Source: Chitinophagales bacterium (GTDB taxonomy: Bacteria > Bacteroidota > Bacteroidia > Chitinophagales > Chitinophagaceae). Taken from it: a stretch of DNA of 64,000 nucleotides. Of this stretch, positions 24,012-34,069 are shown piece after piece. A program made the position numbers and the translations under genes. The notes under the pieces are model-generated. The model had not been told where the DNA came from. It saw nothing but the letters and a program-made list of their open reading frames with translations, and searched no databases. Each line of letters begins with the position of its first letter. The first letter of the stretch is position 1. The stretch is taken from assembly GCA_017303415.1 (NCBI GenBank), contig JAFLBJ010000002.1, positions 126,001 to 190,000 of the forward strand, read 5' to 3'.

Positions 24012-25235
24012 ATGGCCCCCGAACCGCAACGCATATATTATCTCCTCCAAGCCTGGACCTCCCGCAGCGCAACACCCGCCGAGGAAAAGGAACTGATGTC
24101 CCTGGTGGGGTCTGGTGAGGGGCATCCCGAACTGGCGGCCCATATTCAGCAACTGGTTGATTACTATAAAGATGATCCCGAACTGCCGGTGGTGGACTGG
24201 GAACAATTATACCAACGCATCCTGGCCGCCCGTCCCGCAGAACCCGTGGTCAGAAAAGTGTATTGGACCCGGTGGGTTGCAGCGGCGGTTATTGTGGGGT
24301 TGTTGGCGGTGGGGTGGTGGTTGGTCAGGGGACCGGGGTCAGATGACAGAGGACAGATGACAGATGACCGGGGAACAATCGCTAACCAAACAGATGTTTT
24401 GGCGCCAGCCAGCAATCGTGCTACCCTGACCCTGGCCGATGGACGAACCGTATATCTCGATAGTACGGATAATGGCGCACTGGCAGAACTCAATGGGGTA
24501 CAAGTGGTGAAGACCGCCGACGGAAAAATAGTTTATACCGGGTCCGGAGTCGGGGGTCCGGAGTCCGGGCTGGTTTACAATACGCTTTATAATCCCCGCG
24601 GCTCCAAAGTCATCGACATCACCTTAAGCGATGGCAGCCGTGTTTGGTTGAATGCGGGTTCAATTATCACCTATCCTGTAGCATTTGCCGCATCAGGCGG
24701 GAGGAATGAACGCAGAGTGCAAATAACCGGCGAAGCCTATTTCGAAGTAGCCCCTGATAAAACAAAGCCATTTTATGTAAGTAAGGGGGATATGGAGGTG
24801 ATGGTGTTGGGCACACACTTTAATGTGAATGCCTATGATGACGAGGCGGATATCAGGGTCACCCTGATAGAAGGAAGTGTGAAGGTATCTGCCTCACGCC
24901 TCACGTCTGACGCCTCACGAATTCTCAAACCTGGTCAGCAGGCCCTCCTCACGTCTCGCGACTCACGTCTCACGCTCAATACCAACCCCGACCTGGAAGA
25001 AACACTCGCCTGGAAGAACGGCCGTTTCATTTTCACCAATGCCAGCATTGAAACCATCATGAACCAGGTAGCCAACTGGTATGATGTGGAAGTGGTGTAT
25101 GAAGGAAAGATCACCAAGACTTTTAGAGGCGGGATGCCGCGTACCCTGAGTGCGGCCAGTGTGTTCCGGATATTGGAGGAGACCGGAGGGGTACATTTTG
25201 AGATAAAAGGAAAGCAGGTCATTGTACGACCTTAA
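24012..25235 (+). CDS. FecR-type anti-sigma factor
   Basis: A 407-residue inner-membrane regulator: cytoplasmic N-terminal segment that binds the ECF sigma, one membrane helix (residues 87-105, WVAAAVIVGLLAVGWWLV), a periplasmic FecR domain (LSDGSRVWLNAGSIITYPV, GEAYFEVAPDKTKPFYV) and a C-terminal DUF4974 domain that contacts the receptor's STN domain. Three tandem 7-bp arrays lie inside the coding region: GATGACA units near residues 110-120, GTCCGGA units near 176-187, and CCTCACG units near 294-323. They are all in loops or linkers and keep the frame open. This suggests that the genome's heptad repeats can spread into genes. Confidence 0.92.
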   Translation: MAPEPQRIYYLLQAWTSRSATPAEEKELMSLVGSGEGHPELAAHIQQLVDYYKDDPELPVVDWEQLYQRILAARPAEPVVRKVYWTRWVAAAVIVGLLAVGWWLVRGPGSDDRGQMTDDRGTIANQTDVLAPASNRATLTLADGRTVYLDSTDNGALAELNGVQVVKTADGKIVYTGSGVGGPESGLVYNTLYNPRGSKVIDITLSDGSRVWLNAGSIITYPVAFAASGGRNERRVQITGEAYFEVAPDKTKPFYVSKGDMEVMVLGTHFNVNAYDDEADIRVTLIEGSVKVSASRLTSDASRILKPGQQALLTSRDSRLTLNTNPDLEETLAWKNGRFIFTNASIETIMNQVANWYDVEVVYEGKITKTFRGGMPRTLSAASVFRILEETGGVHFEIKGKQVIVRP

Positions 25236-25347
25236 AAATAAAAACCAGGAATGCGGTAACATCCCTGGTCATTTAGATCGAGAATAAGTAGCGACACTCA
25301 TTTAACAACCTAAACCTACCTGTCGGTAGACAGGCTATTGCGAAGCT

Positions 25348-28300
25348 ATGCAATTAATTCATTTTTCCCGTGCCGGTAGCTGTAGGCCGGGGTCAACCCT
25401 AATTGTCCGGGTTATGAAGATCACAGCCGTCATCCTCTTAGCTGCCTGTCTGTCAGCCGCCGCCACCGGCAAGGCTCAGAAGGTGAGTCTCACCCTCCGT
25501 GATGCGCCCCTTGAAAAAGCGCTCAAGGAGATCAAGCGTCAAACCGGGCTTGATCTGCTTTATACGGTGGATGTGCTCCAGCATGCCCGTCCTGTTACCA
25601 TTGAGCTCCGCAATGCCGATCTCCGCCAGGCCCTTGACCAGTGTTTCAAGGAGCAGCCGCTCACCTATACCATTGTGGAGAATGTGATCGTGGTGAAGCT
25701 CAGGCCGGTTACCTCGGCAGAAGGGGTGGGGGAAGAGGTGGTTGCCTTGCCTATTGACGTTAAAGGGCGGGTGGTAGATACCGCAGGCAATCCCGTGGCC
25801 GGGGCGAGTGTTACCGTGAAGGGAGACAGGACCAAAGGGACGACGACGGACGAGAACGGATATTTTGAGTTGAAGGGAGTGGAGGAAGATGCGGTACTGG
25901 TGGTGAGTGGGGTGAATATTGAGAGGTATGAGGTGAGGGTTGCTGGTAAAAGTGATCTGGCTACACTTACAATAAAAACAAAAGTAACCGAGGGGCTGGA
26001 AGTAACTATAAAAGCAAATACTGGCTATCAGGAAATTGAGCCTAACCGGGCCACAGGCTCAGTCGCGGTAATTGACAACAAAGCTTTAAACCAACAAACC
26101 GGTACTAATATATTGAAAAGGCTTGAAGGAGTAACCAGTGGACTATTATTTGATAATAATAAGGTCAGAAACAGTGGCGGCTCTCCCAAAAATGATAATA
26201 TTACGATTCGGGGATTAAGTACAATTAACGCCTCGATGGATCCTTTGATTGTTTTAGACGGATTTATTTATGAGGGCGGCATAAATAACATAAATCCCAA
26301 TGACGTTGAAAGCATAACTATATTGAAAGATGCGGCGGCAACTTCTATTTGGGGGGCAAGAGCGGGGAATGGAGTTATTGTGATCACTTCAAAAAAAGGG
26401 AAATTCAATCAAAAACTTCAAGTGAGTTTCAATGCAAATACGATAATCAGTGAAAAAAGCGACCTCTCTTACCTTCCACAGATGTCTTCAACCGATTATA
26501 TTGATGTAGAGGAATTCCTTTTTAAACAAAATTTTTCAGGCTTTACAAGCCGGATAAATAGTAAATATCTTTCATTAACCCCTGCTGTAGATGTACTTCT
26601 TAAAAGAAAAAATGGGTTAATCTCTGCAACTGATTCTGCTACACAAATTAATGCGATGAAAGCGACAGATGTTCGTGATCAATATAATAAATATGTATAT
26701 AAAACTGCAGTCACACAACAATATTATGTAAATCTTAATGGGGGCAGCAATAACAACGCATATACCATTTCTTTTGGGTTTGATAATTTATCGGGAGAGT
26801 TACAAAATAAATTTCAAAAACTGAATATTAAAGTTGAAAATACTTACAAGCCTGTAAAGAACTTGCAACTAAGCTTTGGCGTCTATTATACAAATAGTAA
26901 AGCGACTACAGGAATTCCGGGATTAGGCAGCATTCGCCCTGGTGGCAGACCAGTGCCTTATTTCAGATTGGCCGACAATGACGGAAGCCCTGTTTCAGTT
27001 GCGGCTGTTTACAGGGATACGTATATAGATACAGCAGGCGCAGGAAAATTATTTAATTGGAAATTTTACCCGTTAGAAGATTGGAAACATAACAAAACTA
27101 CTACGAATTTACAGGAGTTATTTACCAATATAGGCCTGCAATACAAGCTAACGAAATCCCTAAATATTGATCTTAAGTATCAATATCAAAGACAACAATC
27201 CCAAGGTGAACAACTGGCTGATATGGAGAGTTATTATACAAGAGACTTGATTAACTCTTTTAGCCAGTTAAATAGAAATACCGGGATTGTAAACTATATC
27301 ATTCCCAAAGGGGATATTAGAACGCTTCAAAACAATTTTATAACATCCTATACTGTCCGGGGACAATTAAATTTTAATCAAACTTGGTTCGATCACCAGG
27401 TTGCGGCTATAGCTGGTGTAGAAACTAGAGAATCCAAAGCAGATGGCGACCAGTATACAGCATATGGATATAACGAAGACCCTCTTGTTACTGCATCAGT
27501 AGATTTTAGAAATACTTATCCAACATTTATTACTGGCGCTTTTAATACTTTACCAGGTGCTCCGGGTTTTGTTTCTAGTGTTTTCAGGTATGTTTCTGCC
27601 TATGGTAATGCCTCCTATAGTTACAAACAACGGTATATTCTTTCAGTAAGCATAAGAAAAGATGGTTCTAACATTTTTGGTGTTAAAACAAATGACAAAT
27701 GGAAGCCACTATGGTCCTTAGGAGCAGCCTGGAAAATTTCAGATGAGCTATTTTATAAATCAGCTATGTTCCCTTTATTAAAATTAAGGACAACTTATGG
27801 ATATAGTGGAAATGTTGATCCAAGTAAATCTGCTGTACCTGTAGGTGCCTACGGGTCAGCTCCGGTAACAGGATTCCCGTATGCAAGGATCGGTACACTG
27901 AATGATCCAGAACTCAGATGGGAAAGATCGGGGATGCTTAATATAGGTATTGACTTTGCTTTGAAAAATAATTTAATTACTGGTTCTTTAGAATTCTATA
28001 GTAAAAATGGAACTGACTTATATGGACCGTCGTTATATGATTATACTGTATGGGGATATATAAACCAGGTAACAATAAATTCTGCGAATATGAATGGAAA
28101 GGGTGTAGATATTGTTCTTACCAGCAAAAATATTGATAAAGCCTTTAAATGGTATACTACTTTATTATTTAATTATAATAAGGATAGAGTAACAAAATAT
28201 TTTGGCACAACAGCTTCCCGGATATCAACAAAAATTAACGCCGCTTCTGGTATTGCCCCTGTGGTGGGTAAGCCACTATATGCAATTGCCGCATATAAAT

Positions 28301-28923
28301 GGGGTGGTTTAAATGCAAATGGTGATCCGCAGGGATATTTGAATGGACAATTAAGTACGGATTACACTGCAATTTCTAATGAGGGGCTTGCCAGAGGTTT
28401 AGATGGAAATATTGTTTATATCGGCCCGTCAAGTCCTCCTGTGTTTGGATCTTTGATGAACGGCATTACTTGGAAAAACTTTACTTTAACAACCCTGATT
28501 TCTTATAAACTAGGGTACTATTTCAGGAGGCCGAGTCTTTCTTATACCTTGCTAATTAATAACGGTGTTGGTAACAAAGATTATGAAATTAGATGGCAAG
28601 TTCCAGGGGACGAAGCAATCACAAATGTTCCAGCATTTAAGTATCCGCTTAGCGCCAATAACCAAAAAAGGGATGACTTTTACAACTCCTCAGAAGTTAA
28701 TGTATTGAAGGCAGGAAATATACGTTTGCAGTATATTAACCTAAGTTATTCTTTCATAAAAAATAGACCTGTTAGCTCCTTGTTCAAGGAGTTAGAATTG
28801 TATGGCAATATGGCCAATGTTGGCATACTATGGAGAGCAAATAAGGAAAACTTAGACCCTGAATATCCTACTTCATTACCACCTGTAAGAAGTTGGACAT
28901 TGGGTGTAAGAGCTAATTTTTAA
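25348..28923 (+). CDS. SusC/TonB-dependent receptor with STN signalling domain
   Basis: A 1191-residue outer-membrane transporter. An N-terminal signal region is followed by an STN domain (VSLTLRDAPLEKALKEIKRQ...), which talks to FecR. Then come a CarboxypepD_reg-like domain (VKGRVVDTAGNPVAGASV), a plug (ITIRGLSTINASMDPLIVLDG) and the barrel ending LGVRANF. A second possible start is Met23 (25414); the longer form is usual for this class. Base composition falls sharply near 25970: the STN part is GC-rich like its upstream neighbours, the plug and barrel are AT-rich like susD and tlpA downstream. The gene therefore looks like a hybrid with an acquired cargo-specific part. Confidence 0.93.
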   Translation: MQLIHFSRAGSCRPGSTLIVRVMKITAVILLAACLSAAATGKAQKVSLTLRDAPLEKALKEIKRQTGLDLLYTVDVLQHARPVTIELRNADLRQALDQCFKEQPLTYTIVENVIVVKLRPVTSAEGVGEEVVALPIDVKGRVVDTAGNPVAGASVTVKGDRTKGTTTDENGYFELKGVEEDAVLVVSGVNIERYEVRVAGKSDLATLTIKTKVTEGLEVTIKANTGYQEIEPNRATGSVAVIDNKALNQQTGTNILKRLEGVTSGLLFDNNKVRNSGGSPKNDNITIRGLSTINASMDPLIVLDGFIYEGGINNINPNDVESITILKDAAATSIWGARAGNGVIVITSKKGKFNQKLQVSFNANTIISEKSDLSYLPQMSSTDYIDVEEFLFKQNFSGFTSRINSKYLSLTPAVDVLLKRKNGLISATDSATQINAMKATDVRDQYNKYVYKTAVTQQYYVNLNGGSNNNAYTISFGFDNLSGELQNKFQKLNIKVENTYKPVKNLQLSFGVYYTNSKATTGIPGLGSIRPGGRPVPYFRLADNDGSPVSVAAVYRDTYIDTAGAGKLFNWKFYPLEDWKHNKTTTNLQELFTNIGLQYKLTKSLNIDLKYQYQRQQSQGEQLADMESYYTRDLINSFSQLNRNTGIVNYIIPKGDIRTLQNNFITSYTVRGQLNFNQTWFDHQVAAIAGVETRESKADGDQYTAYGYNEDPLVTASVDFRNTYPTFITGAFNTLPGAPGFVSSVFRYVSAYGNASYSYKQRYILSVSIRKDGSNIFGVKTNDKWKPLWSLGAAWKISDELFYKSAMFPLLKLRTTYGYSGNVDPSKSAVPVGAYGSAPVTGFPYARIGTLNDPELRWERSGMLNIGIDFALKNNLITGSLEFYSKNGTDLYGPSLYDYTVWGYINQVTINSANMNGKGVDIVLTSKNIDKAFKWYTTLLFNYNKDRVTKYFGTTASRISTKINAASGIAPVVGKPLYAIAAYKWGGLNANGDPQGYLNGQLSTDYTAISNEGLARGLDGNIVYIGPSSPPVFGSLMNGITWKNFTLTTLISYKLGYYFRRPSLSYTLLINNGVGNKDYEIRWQVPGDEAITNVPAFKYPLSANNQKRDDFYNSSEVNVLKAGNIRLQYINLSYSFIKNRPVSSLFKELELYGNMANVGILWRANKENLDPEYPTSLPPVRSWTLGVRANF

Positions 28924-28941
28924 CCGGCAATAATTTAGAAA

Positions 28942-30309
28942 ATGAAACAATTTACAATACTTTGCTTGATCAGCAATTTTATTTTCACTTTTCCGCTTAC
29001 TTCGTGTAAGAAGTATCTTGAGGAAAAGCCTGATAAAAAATTAGTAGAATTAAAAACACTGGATGATTTGGAAGCATTGCTTGATGATAATAGCCTAATA
29101 AATAAGGAGACCACTCCAGGTTTTGGGGAGACTTCAGCTGATGATTATTTTCTACAATTAAGCGATTATAATTCGCTGACAGATTTTGATAAATCACTCT
29201 ATACCTGGCGACCTGCTGAGTACAAATTTAACAACGACTGGGCTGTGGGTTATCTGGGTATTTATTCAGCGAATTATTGTCTAGATTATGTTGATAATAT
29301 ACAAAGAACTCCTGCAAATTTGATTCAATGGGACAATGTAAAAGGGTCAGCACTTTTCCACAGAGCTTACAGGTATTTGAATTTAATATGGATATATGGA
29401 AAGGCATATGATCAAACTACATCACAATTGGATTTAGGGGTAGTTCTAAGACTAAATTCAGATCCGTCTATGCCATCAGTTCGGGCAAGTGTAAAGGAAT
29501 GCTATGAAAGAGTGATTACAGATGCAAAAGAAGCGGCTCTTTTTCTTCCTAATACTCCTCAACACGTAATGCGCCCATCAAAAGCAGCCGCTTTCGGCCT
29601 TTTGGCCAGGGCATACCTGTCAATGAGAATGTATGACAGCGCATATAAGTATTCAAATCAGGCTTTGCAAATAAAGAATGACCTGTTGGACTTTAATGAC
29701 CCCAGTGTCGATCCTTTTTCTATGCCTCCTTTTCAGCCATTTAATAAAGAAATAATCTTTTATACTACCCAAACACAATTCTATTGGCCCAAAAATCCTT
29801 ATATAGCTTTAATTGATACCTTATTATACAATAGTTATGATGATAATGATTTGAGAAAAACTGCTTTTTTTTATGAAAATTTTGGTTTTCATGCATTTCA
29901 AGGAACTTATAGTACCGACGATATCGAAGACTTATTTACAGGAATTGCTACAGATGAATTGTACTTAATAAGGGCCGAATGTCATGCCAGAGCTACTCCT
30001 GTTAGAATTTCAGACGCTATGAATGACCTGAATATTTTACTCAGTAAACGTTGGGCAACAGGCACTTTCATTCCTCATACTGCTACCAACCAGCAACTGG
30101 CTCTTGCCTTGGTATTAACTGAAAGAAGGAAAGAGCTTTTAATGCGTGGCCTTAGATGGATTGATATCAAACGATTTAATAAAGAAGGTGCGGATATAAC
30201 ACTTAAGAGAATAGCAGATCAAGTATATACATTGCCACCTAATGATAGCAGGTATGCACTGCCTATACCAAAAGATATAATAGATATAACTGGTATGCCC
30301 CAAAATTAA
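28942..30309 (+). CDS. SusD/RagB-family lipoprotein
   Basis: Surface-exposed nutrient-binding lipoprotein of 455 residues, partner of the preceding SusC (18-bp gap). The lipobox ends at Cys22 (PLTSC), followed by KKYLEEKPDKKL. TPR-like helices include AAAFGLLARAYLSM and ELYLIRAECHAR. The C-terminal LTERRKELLMRGLRWIDIKRF is characteristic. AT-rich codons match the second half of its SusC. Cargo cannot be told; in such ECF-controlled loci it may be a peptide or a glycan. Confidence 0.92.
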   Translation: MKQFTILCLISNFIFTFPLTSCKKYLEEKPDKKLVELKTLDDLEALLDDNSLINKETTPGFGETSADDYFLQLSDYNSLTDFDKSLYTWRPAEYKFNNDWAVGYLGIYSANYCLDYVDNIQRTPANLIQWDNVKGSALFHRAYRYLNLIWIYGKAYDQTTSQLDLGVVLRLNSDPSMPSVRASVKECYERVITDAKEAALFLPNTPQHVMRPSKAAAFGLLARAYLSMRMYDSAYKYSNQALQIKNDLLDFNDPSVDPFSMPPFQPFNKEIIFYTTQTQFYWPKNPYIALIDTLLYNSYDDNDLRKTAFFYENFGFHAFQGTYSTDDIEDLFTGIATDELYLIRAECHARATPVRISDAMNDLNILLSKRWATGTFIPHTATNQQLALALVLTERRKELLMRGLRWIDIKRFNKEGADITLKRIADQVYTLPPNDSRYALPIPKDIIDITGMPQN

Positions 30310-30812
30310 ATTTTGCCCGAGTTGAAAAACTCTTTTCAAATATCTTTATCTGTCCTTCCGGGGTCTCTGAACTAATTAGGTTATAATTGCAATGTTTGTG
30401 AAGGACCCCGGCGGGGAGGAACAATAAGCATCGTTTATTTATTTTCTCATTAAGTTAAATTAAAAAAGTATTGACTATATGATTGTGAATCGACGATAAT
30501 TTCTCCTTCTACTTAGACTGATATCATTGATATCTGTCCGCTGGGGCCGTAGTTTACCTAATTACGTTATCATGATAAGAATTAGTTTAAGTATGATGTT
30601 TATTCTTCTTTTGTTAATGCTCTGATAGTAGGTTTTTCTGGAGTTTGAATGTTTAAGGAGAATAAAAATTTGAATGGCTTGGATCCTGCAAATGGGGTTC
30701 ACCAAATCATTTAAATTGGATTAACTGGCCCTTTTACTTATCGTTTACCGTCACTTAAAAACTTTATAGCTATTTAAGTTGTTCTCTAAAGTAAGTATTA
30801 ATTATTAATGAC
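30310..30812. other. Gene-free stretch between susD and tlpA
   Basis: About 500 bp, AT-rich, with no convincing frame. CCGGGGTC (30358-30365) and GACCCCGG (30404-30411) form an 8-bp GC stem around a 38-nt loop in an otherwise AT-rich context, possibly a terminator or a structured leader. Nothing else is recognised. Confidence 0.5.
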
Positions 30813-32156
30813 ATGGAAAAACGAAAAATGAAGAAATACTTAATTATTGTGGTTTTATTTCTGGTTAGCCATTTGACCCATGCTCAAGATGGGGGAAGGC
30901 TTAAAGTGAACGTTGAAGGGATTAAAATGGATTCCATAAGACCTTTAAAAATTGGAGATAAAGTTCCCGACATTTTATTTGGGAATATATTAAACTATAA
31001 AACCAAGAAAGCAAAACTATCCGATTTTAAGGGAAAGCTAATTATTTTAGACATGTGGAGTACAATCTGTGCTTCATGTATCGAAGCTTTCCCTGAAATG
31101 GAAAAACTACAAAGTGATTTTAATGGCAAAATTCAAATTCTGCTTGTAAACCCACATGACCCAAAATTTGACTCAGAAGAAAAAATTAAATCAGTATTGG
31201 AAAAAACAAAAACACGTACCGGTTTTTATCCAAAGCTCCCCATTCCTATTCATGATAGTATTTTGAATGCCTATTTTCCGCATCAATCTGTTCCTCATCA
31301 AGTATGGATTGATAAAAATGGAAAAGTATTAGTCATTACAGATTTAAAAAATACTACAAGAGAGAATATTATTTTCGCGTTAAATGGTGAAAAATTAAGT
31401 ATCCCTGTTAAAGATGATTGGGCATATGACAAGGAAAAACCACTTTTTGTAGATGGGAATGGTGGCGATTTTGATGCCTTTCTTTTCCGTTCAATATTTA
31501 CAGAATACAACAAAGAAATTAATTCATGCGAAGGAGTAAGGAAGGATATAAATGGCAATATCACTGGGATGTATATGATTAATAAACCTCTTTGGTATAT
31601 GTTAGTTGTTGCTTATTCAGATTTAATGAAAGGGTTTCTTACCAACAGAATTATTATTGATGTTAAAAATGATCCTGATAAAGTTGCTAGGAAATCGGAT
31701 ACTAGATACATGTATTGCTACGATTTGGTCACTCCACCTACTCCACCCAATCTGTTTGATCAAAACAGATATTTAAAAGAGGATATAAAAAGGTATTTTA
31801 AAGTGGGAGTATATAAAGAGAGTCGAAAATTAAAAAGTTTGATTGTAACAACTACCGATCAAATAATAAAATCATACTCTAAGCAAAAAATGGAATTCTA
31901 TGTTGATAAAGGTACTATAAAAAAAGTTATCCATAATTATTCCATCGGTAATATCATTAAATTCTTAAGTGCTTACTTTAATAAGCCATTAATAGACGAA
32001 ACAGGTTTATCTGATCAGCTCATAGATATTACTTTTCCTGATAATTTTGAATTTGCTGATAGTGATGGCCTTTTAAAAGTACTTGAAAAAAGTGGATTTT
32101 GCATATGGGAGGAAGAGAGAGAAATGGAAGTCCTTATTATAACGGATATGTATTGA
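30813..32156 (+). CDS. Exported TlpA-type thioredoxin fused to DUF3738-like domain
   Basis: A 447-residue secreted protein: signal peptide (YLIIVVLFLVSHLTHAQ), then a TlpA/AhpC-type thioredoxin fold with the redox motif CASC (Cys86, Cys89) in DMWSTICASCIEAFPEMEKL. The second half, from about residue 220, ends with a segment typical of DUF3738 (KPLIDETGLSD... LLKVLEKSGFCIWEEE). Such proteins often accompany ECF/FecR/SusCD loci in Chitinophagaceae. The role of the second domain is unknown. It shares the AT-rich composition of the two genes before it. Confidence 0.82.
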   Translation: MEKRKMKKYLIIVVLFLVSHLTHAQDGGRLKVNVEGIKMDSIRPLKIGDKVPDILFGNILNYKTKKAKLSDFKGKLIILDMWSTICASCIEAFPEMEKLQSDFNGKIQILLVNPHDPKFDSEEKIKSVLEKTKTRTGFYPKLPIPIHDSILNAYFPHQSVPHQVWIDKNGKVLVITDLKNTTRENIIFALNGEKLSIPVKDDWAYDKEKPLFVDGNGGDFDAFLFRSIFTEYNKEINSCEGVRKDINGNITGMYMINKPLWYMLVVAYSDLMKGFLTNRIIIDVKNDPDKVARKSDTRYMYCYDLVTPPTPPNLFDQNRYLKEDIKRYFKVGVYKESRKLKSLIVTTTDQIIKSYSKQKMEFYVDKGTIKKVIHNYSIGNIIKFLSAYFNKPLIDETGLSDQLIDITFPDNFEFADSDGLLKVLEKSGFCIWEEEREMEVLIITDMY

Positions 32157-32404
32157 ACACACATATATATTAGTATTTAAGGAATCGATTTGCAAAGGAT
32201 ATTTAGTAAAACTATTAACCAAGTAAACTCACGCGCAACTAAGGGTCCAGATAAATGGTAGTGAGACTACCTTCGAACCTCTGAAATATCTGCCTGGCGA
32301 CAGATGAACTGGATAAAATAATGGAACAGCAACAAACACTGTCTAACTGCTTGGCAGTGGATCGGCGTAGTGAAGAAGTAACAGTGACAAATAAAAAAGC
32401 ACAC

Positions 32405-33376
32405 TCATAACCGCTGTTTCTTCACACCCTTAAAAGTCTGTTTTACCGGGAGTATCTTACCCTCTTTGTCAAAATACATTCGGTCGATACAGGTGGCTCT
32501 GTTGTTGGCGGCTGTTTCGTTCAAAGGGCGCCGGTGATAAACAATGTACCAATTGTCTTTTTTAGCATTGTGTATGATGGAATGGTGTCCGGAGCCCCGG
32601 GCCACTAAGGAGTCCTGTTCCAGGATCCGCCCGATCCGTTGGTAGGGTCCAAACGGATTGTCCGCCATCGCATAGGCCACACTGTAATCGGGACCGGTCC
32701 ACCCGCCCTCACTCCACATGAAGTAGTATTTGTTATTCCGGACAAACATAAACGGCCCTTCCACATATCCGCCTGGAGTTATTTCTTTGAAGACATTGCC
32801 CGCTGAATCCGGCACAAATCCGGTGAACGTATCGTTGAGTTGCGCGATATTACAATGTCCCCAACCTCCGTAAATAATATAGTATTTGCCATCCTGATCT
32901 TTAAAAACAAATTGATCGATCGGCTGTGCCCCGTTATAGAACTGACTGATGAGGGGTTTGCCAAGGTGGTCCTTATAAGGGCCTTCCGGATTGTCTGCCA
33001 CCGCCACCCCGATGCCTCCATATTCCTGGTTGTTCTGGATATCATTGGCGGCAAAGAAGAAATAGTATTTGTCGTCTTTCCTCACCACGGCCGGTGCCCA
33101 CATGGCCCGTTTGGCCCAGCGTACCACACTGGTGTCCAGTATATGCTCATGCTTTTTCCAATGGATAAGGTCAGTCGAGGAAAACGCGTCAAAGAAGACC
33201 TGCTTATTGTATTTGTCAGAATAGGTAGGATAGATCCAGTATTGATTATCGAAAACAACCGCTTCCGGATCGGCGTACCAGCCTTTCAACACGGGATTTC
33301 CAGCATAGTTTTTCTGCGCATTGACTACCTGGAATAATAAAGAGAATACCAAGATCAAACTGCCTGTATACTTCAT
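32405..33376 (-). CDS. GH43-family glycosidase (arabinofuranosidase/xylosidase/arabinanase type)
   Basis: Secreted five-bladed beta-propeller glycosidase of 323 residues with a signal peptide ending near Ala20. The catalytic triad of the family is visible: the general base Asp36 in GWYADPE, the middle Asp in QPIDQFVF, and the general acid Glu in GYVEGPFMF. GH43 enzymes cleave alpha-L-arabinofuranosyl or beta-xylosyl links. This fits the arabinose and xylan genes at the left of the window, although it is 20 kb away and monocistronic. Confidence 0.9.
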   Translation of the reverse strand: MKYTGSLILVFSLLFQVVNAQKNYAGNPVLKGWYADPEAVVFDNQYWIYPTYSDKYNKQVFFDAFSSTDLIHWKKHEHILDTSVVRWAKRAMWAPAVVRKDDKYYFFFAANDIQNNQEYGGIGVAVADNPEGPYKDHLGKPLISQFYNGAQPIDQFVFKDQDGKYYIIYGGWGHCNIAQLNDTFTGFVPDSAGNVFKEITPGGYVEGPFMFVRNNKYYFMWSEGGWTGPDYSVAYAMADNPFGPYQRIGRILEQDSLVARGSGHHSIIHNAKKDNWYIVYHRRPLNETAANNRATCIDRMYFDKEGKILPVKQTFKGVKKQRL

Positions 33377-34069
33377 AGCGAATTTTGTAATAAATGTATC
33401 GCATTATGCCAACATTTAATATTATTGGCCACGAGGCAACTTTTCGTCCATATCCATCTCCGTCATTTAACGGATTCTTCAGCCCGTGGAAACACCAAAT
33501 TCGCCTAACCTTTTTTATGTTGTAAAAACGAGTATACTGTCTTTTATTAACGGTATTTTGGAAGGGTTTTGCACGGATGGATCTGTGAAAAAACCCGGGT
33601 CAAACCGTCTAAAGACGGAGAATGTACATACTACACAAGGAAGAATAGCACCCGCGTTCTGGCTTTGGAACCCGGGAGTTGTACCAACTACATAATCCTA
33701 ATTATTTTAATAGAAAAGGTCGGCGCTAAGTAGAATCACTTAGGCGGTAATTTTTGTGATATTCCGGAATATCTCTATTTTCAGGGGAACCTTATCCATT
33801 TCCTACCAAAGAGACCATTCCTCCCTGAAAACATCGTAAAGAATTATTTGCACTTGGTTTGTGATTGAGAAACACTTGTCGTGCTAAATTGTATTGTAAA
33901 GATTGATTAATACTTTATTTTAGTCTTTACAATTTAACTTCTATTGTTACAATCTGAAGTGAATCTCTTCGGTTGCCGTGTAAGGCTGAACATCCTAAAT
34001 ATTTCTTGCCTGTGAAAAGTTGAGACCATGGTATGCAATTCGATACCGCGAAATAATAAATAAATAACA
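33377..34069. other. Gene-free stretch before the AT-rich island
   Basis: About 690 bp with no convincing gene. TTGTAAAGA (33894-33902) and TCTTTACAA (33924-33932) are an exact inverted repeat inside a longer AT-rich dyad, about 140 bp before the next start, possibly an operator. The left edge of the AT-rich island seems to lie here. Confidence 0.5.

Noticed and set aside
33486-33695. 69-codon frame
   Set aside because: Low-complexity composition, no start signal and no recognisable features.
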